From the NCBI GenBank assembly GCA_937880125.1, contig CALFLU010000089.1:1-24798 (forward strand): a DNA stretch of 24,798 nt. Direction: 5' to 3'. Below the pieces are notes generated by a model. It made no database searches. It was not told the origin of the DNA and was given only the letters and a program-made list of their open reading frames with translations. Positions within the stretch are counted from its first letter, which is position 1. Each line of letters begins with the position of its first letter. Origin of the DNA: an uncultured Eubacteriaceae bacterium. Lineage in GTDB: Bacteria > Bacillota > Clostridia > Eubacteriales > UBA1433. Of this stretch, positions 23,018 to 24,798 are shown one piece after another. The translations under genes were made by a program, and so were the position numbers.

Positions 23018-23477
23018 ACACACTGAAAGAAAACCTTTACAGTGCGAATCACCCGAAAAAATCAAAGGCAAAGGAGACGGACAAACTGAAATAGCACGAA
23101 AATGGATGGGTTAAAAGCATTAGATGTTACTCTTTAAGTTTATAGAAATATAGGAAAAAAGATTGACAAGAAAGTGCTAAAAACAAGAAGTTTAGATGTT
23201 GTGAAAGAAAAGTGTCCGACCGGTTGCGATTTGAATTTGAGAAAACGAATTTCAAACAGTGATTTTCCTCAAAGAACCAAGTATGTGAAAGCTACAACTC
23301 TCAAAGAGCATAAGTAAAAGAAAATCGAACCAATCAATGAGAGTAGAAACAATTCACAGCGAAAGTCGAAGAAGGATAGGGGATTTCAAAGAAGGAGGAT
23401 GTACGCCATTGCGGTACTTCTTCAAAGAATAAGCAGATCATCTGATAAAAAGGAATGATCTGCTTATTCGTTTTTTA
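23018..23477 (+). ncRNA. Candidate noncoding RNA of about 460 nt, family unknown
   Basis: Between a perfect promoter and a perfect terminator there is no ORF over about 50 codons, and the sequence is A/G-rich and poorer in GC than nearby genes. Visible local structure: a 5'-proximal hairpin (23021-23029 with 23035-23044), a TTTGAA/TTCAAA hairpin (23230-23235 with 23251-23256) and a longer one before the terminator (23395-23406 with 23411-23423, one bulge). CGGACA at 23078 can also pair with TGTCCG at 23213. It does not show the RNase P, tmRNA or signal-recognition RNA signatures I know. It cannot be a leader for ilvD, which is on the opposite strand. Alternatives are a degraded gene or an mRNA for tiny peptides (ORFs of 31 and about 46 codons). 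The start is inferred about 7 bp after the -10 box. Confidence 0.6.
23427..23476 (+). terminator. Perfect intrinsic terminator of the RNA locus
   Basis: Arms 23427-23441 and 23455-23469 (GAATAAGCAGATCAT) form a perfect 15-bp stem with a 13-nt loop, followed by G and six T's. Read on the - strand it lies just after ilvD and is followed by TTTGAAG, so it might also end the ilvD transcript, less efficiently. Confidence 0.9.
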
Positions 23478-23514
23478 AACTTATTTATGAGATAAAAAAC
23501 GTTCGAAAGTCTAT

Positions 23515-24798
23515 TTATTCAAGTACGCCGCCTTTATCAGCGGAAGAGGCGAGTTTGGAATAGACAGACAGATAGCCGCTGAGATCTTTGGGTACATATT
23601 TCCATTCAGCTTTTCTGGCTGCGAGTTCTTCACCGCTTACATGCAACGTCAACTGCTTGTTTATGACGTCGATGGTGATTTTATCACCGTCTTTTACCAG
23701 GGCAATGGGTCCGCCGGCTGCAGCTTCGGGAGAAATATGTCCTACGAAGCAGCCATTGTTTGTTCCCGAAAAGCGTCCGTCGGTGATGAGCGCTGCGCTT
23801 TTGGCAAGCCCTTGTCCGTGCATGATTTTCATCGTCACAGCCATTTCGCGCATGCCGGGACCGCCTTTAGGGCCTTCATAGCGAATGACCACCACATGGC
23901 CCGGTTTAATTTTTTTCTCTTCGAGGGCTTGGATGCTTTCTTCTTCACTGTCAAAACAAATGGCTTTTCCCGTAAACTGACGCACTTCTTCAGCGATGGC
24001 GGCAGGTTTTGCCACGCCGGTATCAGGGGCGAGATTGCCCCGCATAATGGCCAGACCGCCCAGTGTGCTGTGGGGGTTATCGAGTGTGCGAATCATGTCT
24101 TCATGTGCAGGATAGGAATAAGAAAACGATGCAATGTTTTTTGCCATGGTGGCACCGGTTACCGTGAGAGCATCGCCGTCTAGATGATCGGTTAGGTGTT
24201 GCATAACACGGGGAACCCCGCCGGCTTTGTAAAAGTCTTCCATATCCCAGTCGTTGCTTGCGGGATTGATACGAGCAATGTGGGAGATGATGTCGCTTTG
24301 CTTGTCAAATTCCTTCATAATGTCATCGCTGGAAATGCCGACCAAATGACCAATGGCACAAAGATGAATCACAGCATTGGTGCTGCCACCTGATGCCATG
24401 ACATAGCGAATGGCATTGCGAATGCCTTTTTCGTTGATGATATCGGTGGGGAGGATTTGTTTTTCTACGAGCTCAACAATTTTCTCGCCCGATTGCTGTG
24501 CACAGCGCATGCGTTCTGCATAGACGGCAGGAATGGCCGCGCCACCGGGCAGCACCATACCCAGGGCTTCTGCTGTGCAGCACATGGTATTGGCAGTGCC
24601 GTAAAATTGACAAGAACCGCAGGTGGGTGCGCAAATTTTGGAAAGATTGTTCAATTCGTCTTTTGTGATTTTTCCGACTTGGTGCATGCCATAGGCTTCG
24701 GCAACGGTAGACATGTCTGCTTTGGATTTTTCGCCGAAAGCGGTGCCCGAAATCATGGGGCCGCCGGGCAGGAATATGGCGGGAATATTGGCTCTGGC
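23515..24798 (-). CDS. ilvD: Dihydroxy-acid dehydratase (IlvD/Edd family), C-terminal part
   Basis: IlvD dehydrates 2,3-dihydroxy acids to 2-oxoisovalerate and 2-oxo-3-methylvalerate in valine and isoleucine synthesis, using an Fe-S cluster. The frame runs off the right edge (upstream residues read NIPAIFLPGGPM, a family motif), so about 427 C-terminal residues of roughly 555 are present; the ATG at 24756 is internal. Visible motifs are CAPTCGSCQFYGTANTM with the cluster cysteine, EALGMVLPGGAAIPA, GGSTNAVIHL, GPKGGPGMREM and LITDGRFSGT. CQFYGTANTM differs from the common CSGMFTANSM spelling and approaches Edd-like dehydratases, so a sugar-acid substrate is a weaker alternative. It is convergent with the RNA locus. 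Confidence 0.88.
   Translation of the reverse strand, partial: ARANIPAIFLPGGPMISGTAFGEKSKADMSTVAEAYGMHQVGKITKDELNNLSKICAPTCGSCQFYGTANTMCCTAEALGMVLPGGAAIPAVYAERMRCAQQSGEKIVELVEKQILPTDIINEKGIRNAIRYVMASGGSTNAVIHLCAIGHLVGISSDDIMKEFDKQSDIISHIARINPASNDWDMEDFYKAGGVPRVMQHLTDHLDGDALTVTGATMAKNIASFSYSYPAHEDMIRTLDNPHSTLGGLAIMRGNLAPDTGVAKPAAIAEEVRQFTGKAICFDSEEESIQALEEKKIKPGHVVVIRYEGPKGGPGMREMAVTMKIMHGQGLAKSAALITDGRFSGTNNGCFVGHISPEAAAGGPIALVKDGDKITIDVINKQLTLHVSGEELAARKAEWKYVPKDLSGYLSVYSKLASSADKGGVLE

Noticed and set aside
23153..23168. GAAAAAAGATTGACA shared between the RNA locus and the promoter region at 21557-21571
   Set aside because: Only 15 bp of A-rich sequence; no -10 box follows in the RNA locus. 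Probably chance.
23139..23315. An open stretch of about 58 codons in the RNA locus containing CPTGCDLNLRKR
   Set aside because: It has no ATG, only a GTG inside it and no ribosome binding site, and I recognise no family. Treated as chance or at most a remnant.
23337..23432. A 31-codon ORF starting ATGAGAGTAGAA inside the RNA locus and ending just before the terminator
   Set aside because: No ribosome binding site precedes it, it overlaps a hairpin, and its length is within chance for this A-rich sequence. It could be real only if homologues keep the frame.
23399..23458. A 19-codon ORF at GGAGGATG in the RNA locus
   Set aside because: The GGAGG directly abuts the ATG, leaving no spacer, and both are paired in a hairpin; the frame also runs through the terminator stem.
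1..24798. Mobile elements, CRISPR arrays, tRNA or rRNA genes
   Set aside because: I looked for transposase motifs, regularly spaced repeats and cloverleaf-like sequences and saw none. The only repeats are those around the tandem transporters.

Overview
The window looks like part of the chromosome of an anaerobic, amino-acid-fermenting member of the Clostridia (Firmicutes). The evidence is moderate-to-low GC, strong AAGGAGG-type ribosome binding sites, densely overlapping operons, some TTG/GTG starts, and several ferredoxin-dependent enzymes: a tungsten/molybdenum aldehyde oxidoreductase and a four-subunit 2-oxoacid:ferredoxin oxidoreductase. I see no insertion sequences, phage genes, CRISPR arrays, tRNAs or rRNAs.

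Region 1 (1-5572, + strand) is a translationally coupled shikimate operon: aroA (C-terminal part only), a chorismate synthase fused to an AroQ chorismate mutase, aroE, type II dehydroquinase, and then a Rad3/DinG-like helicase with an N-terminal PD-(D/E)XK nuclease domain. Region 2 (5589-8581) has a metallo-beta-lactamase-fold hydrolase on the - strand, divergent from an OmpR-type response regulator and its histidine kinase. Region 3 (8714-15215, + strand) is a compact run: four-cluster ferredoxin, AOR-family oxidoreductase, glycerate kinase, pyrimidine-nucleoside phosphorylase, recX and gpsA. It ends at a bidirectional terminator shared with the convergent GntR/FCD regulator.

Region 4 (15235-19909): the GntR regulator is divergent from a 2-oxoacid:ferredoxin oxidoreductase operon (delta, alpha, beta, gamma). 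A ketopantoate-reductase-family gene follows. The intergenic region has good promoters for both directions and palindromes overlapping the operon promoter, so the regulator probably controls it. Region 5 (20066-22961) holds two tandem, very similar YkvI-family membrane proteins. Related motifs recur around them: direct copies in the leaders and inverted copies after the stop codons. One pair forms a 29-bp inverted repeat (27/29) that encloses the promoter of the second copy. Region 6 (22983-23477) has no substantial ORF but runs from a perfect consensus sigma-A promoter to a perfect 15-bp intrinsic terminator, with several hairpins between. I interpret it as an unassigned noncoding RNA of about 460 nt. 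The right edge (23515-24798, - strand) is the C-terminal part of an ilvD-type dehydratase.

Metabolically, IlvD makes 2-oxoisovalerate, the oxidoreductase could turn it into isobutyryl-CoA plus reduced ferredoxin, and the PanE-like enzyme acts on a related 2-oxoacid. This suggests a branched-chain 2-oxoacid neighbourhood, with the YkvI paralogues as candidate transporters. That link is inferred from gene order. The features best worth following up are the RNA locus, the inverted-repeat promoter segment and the AroC-AroQ fusion with its altered AroC motifs.
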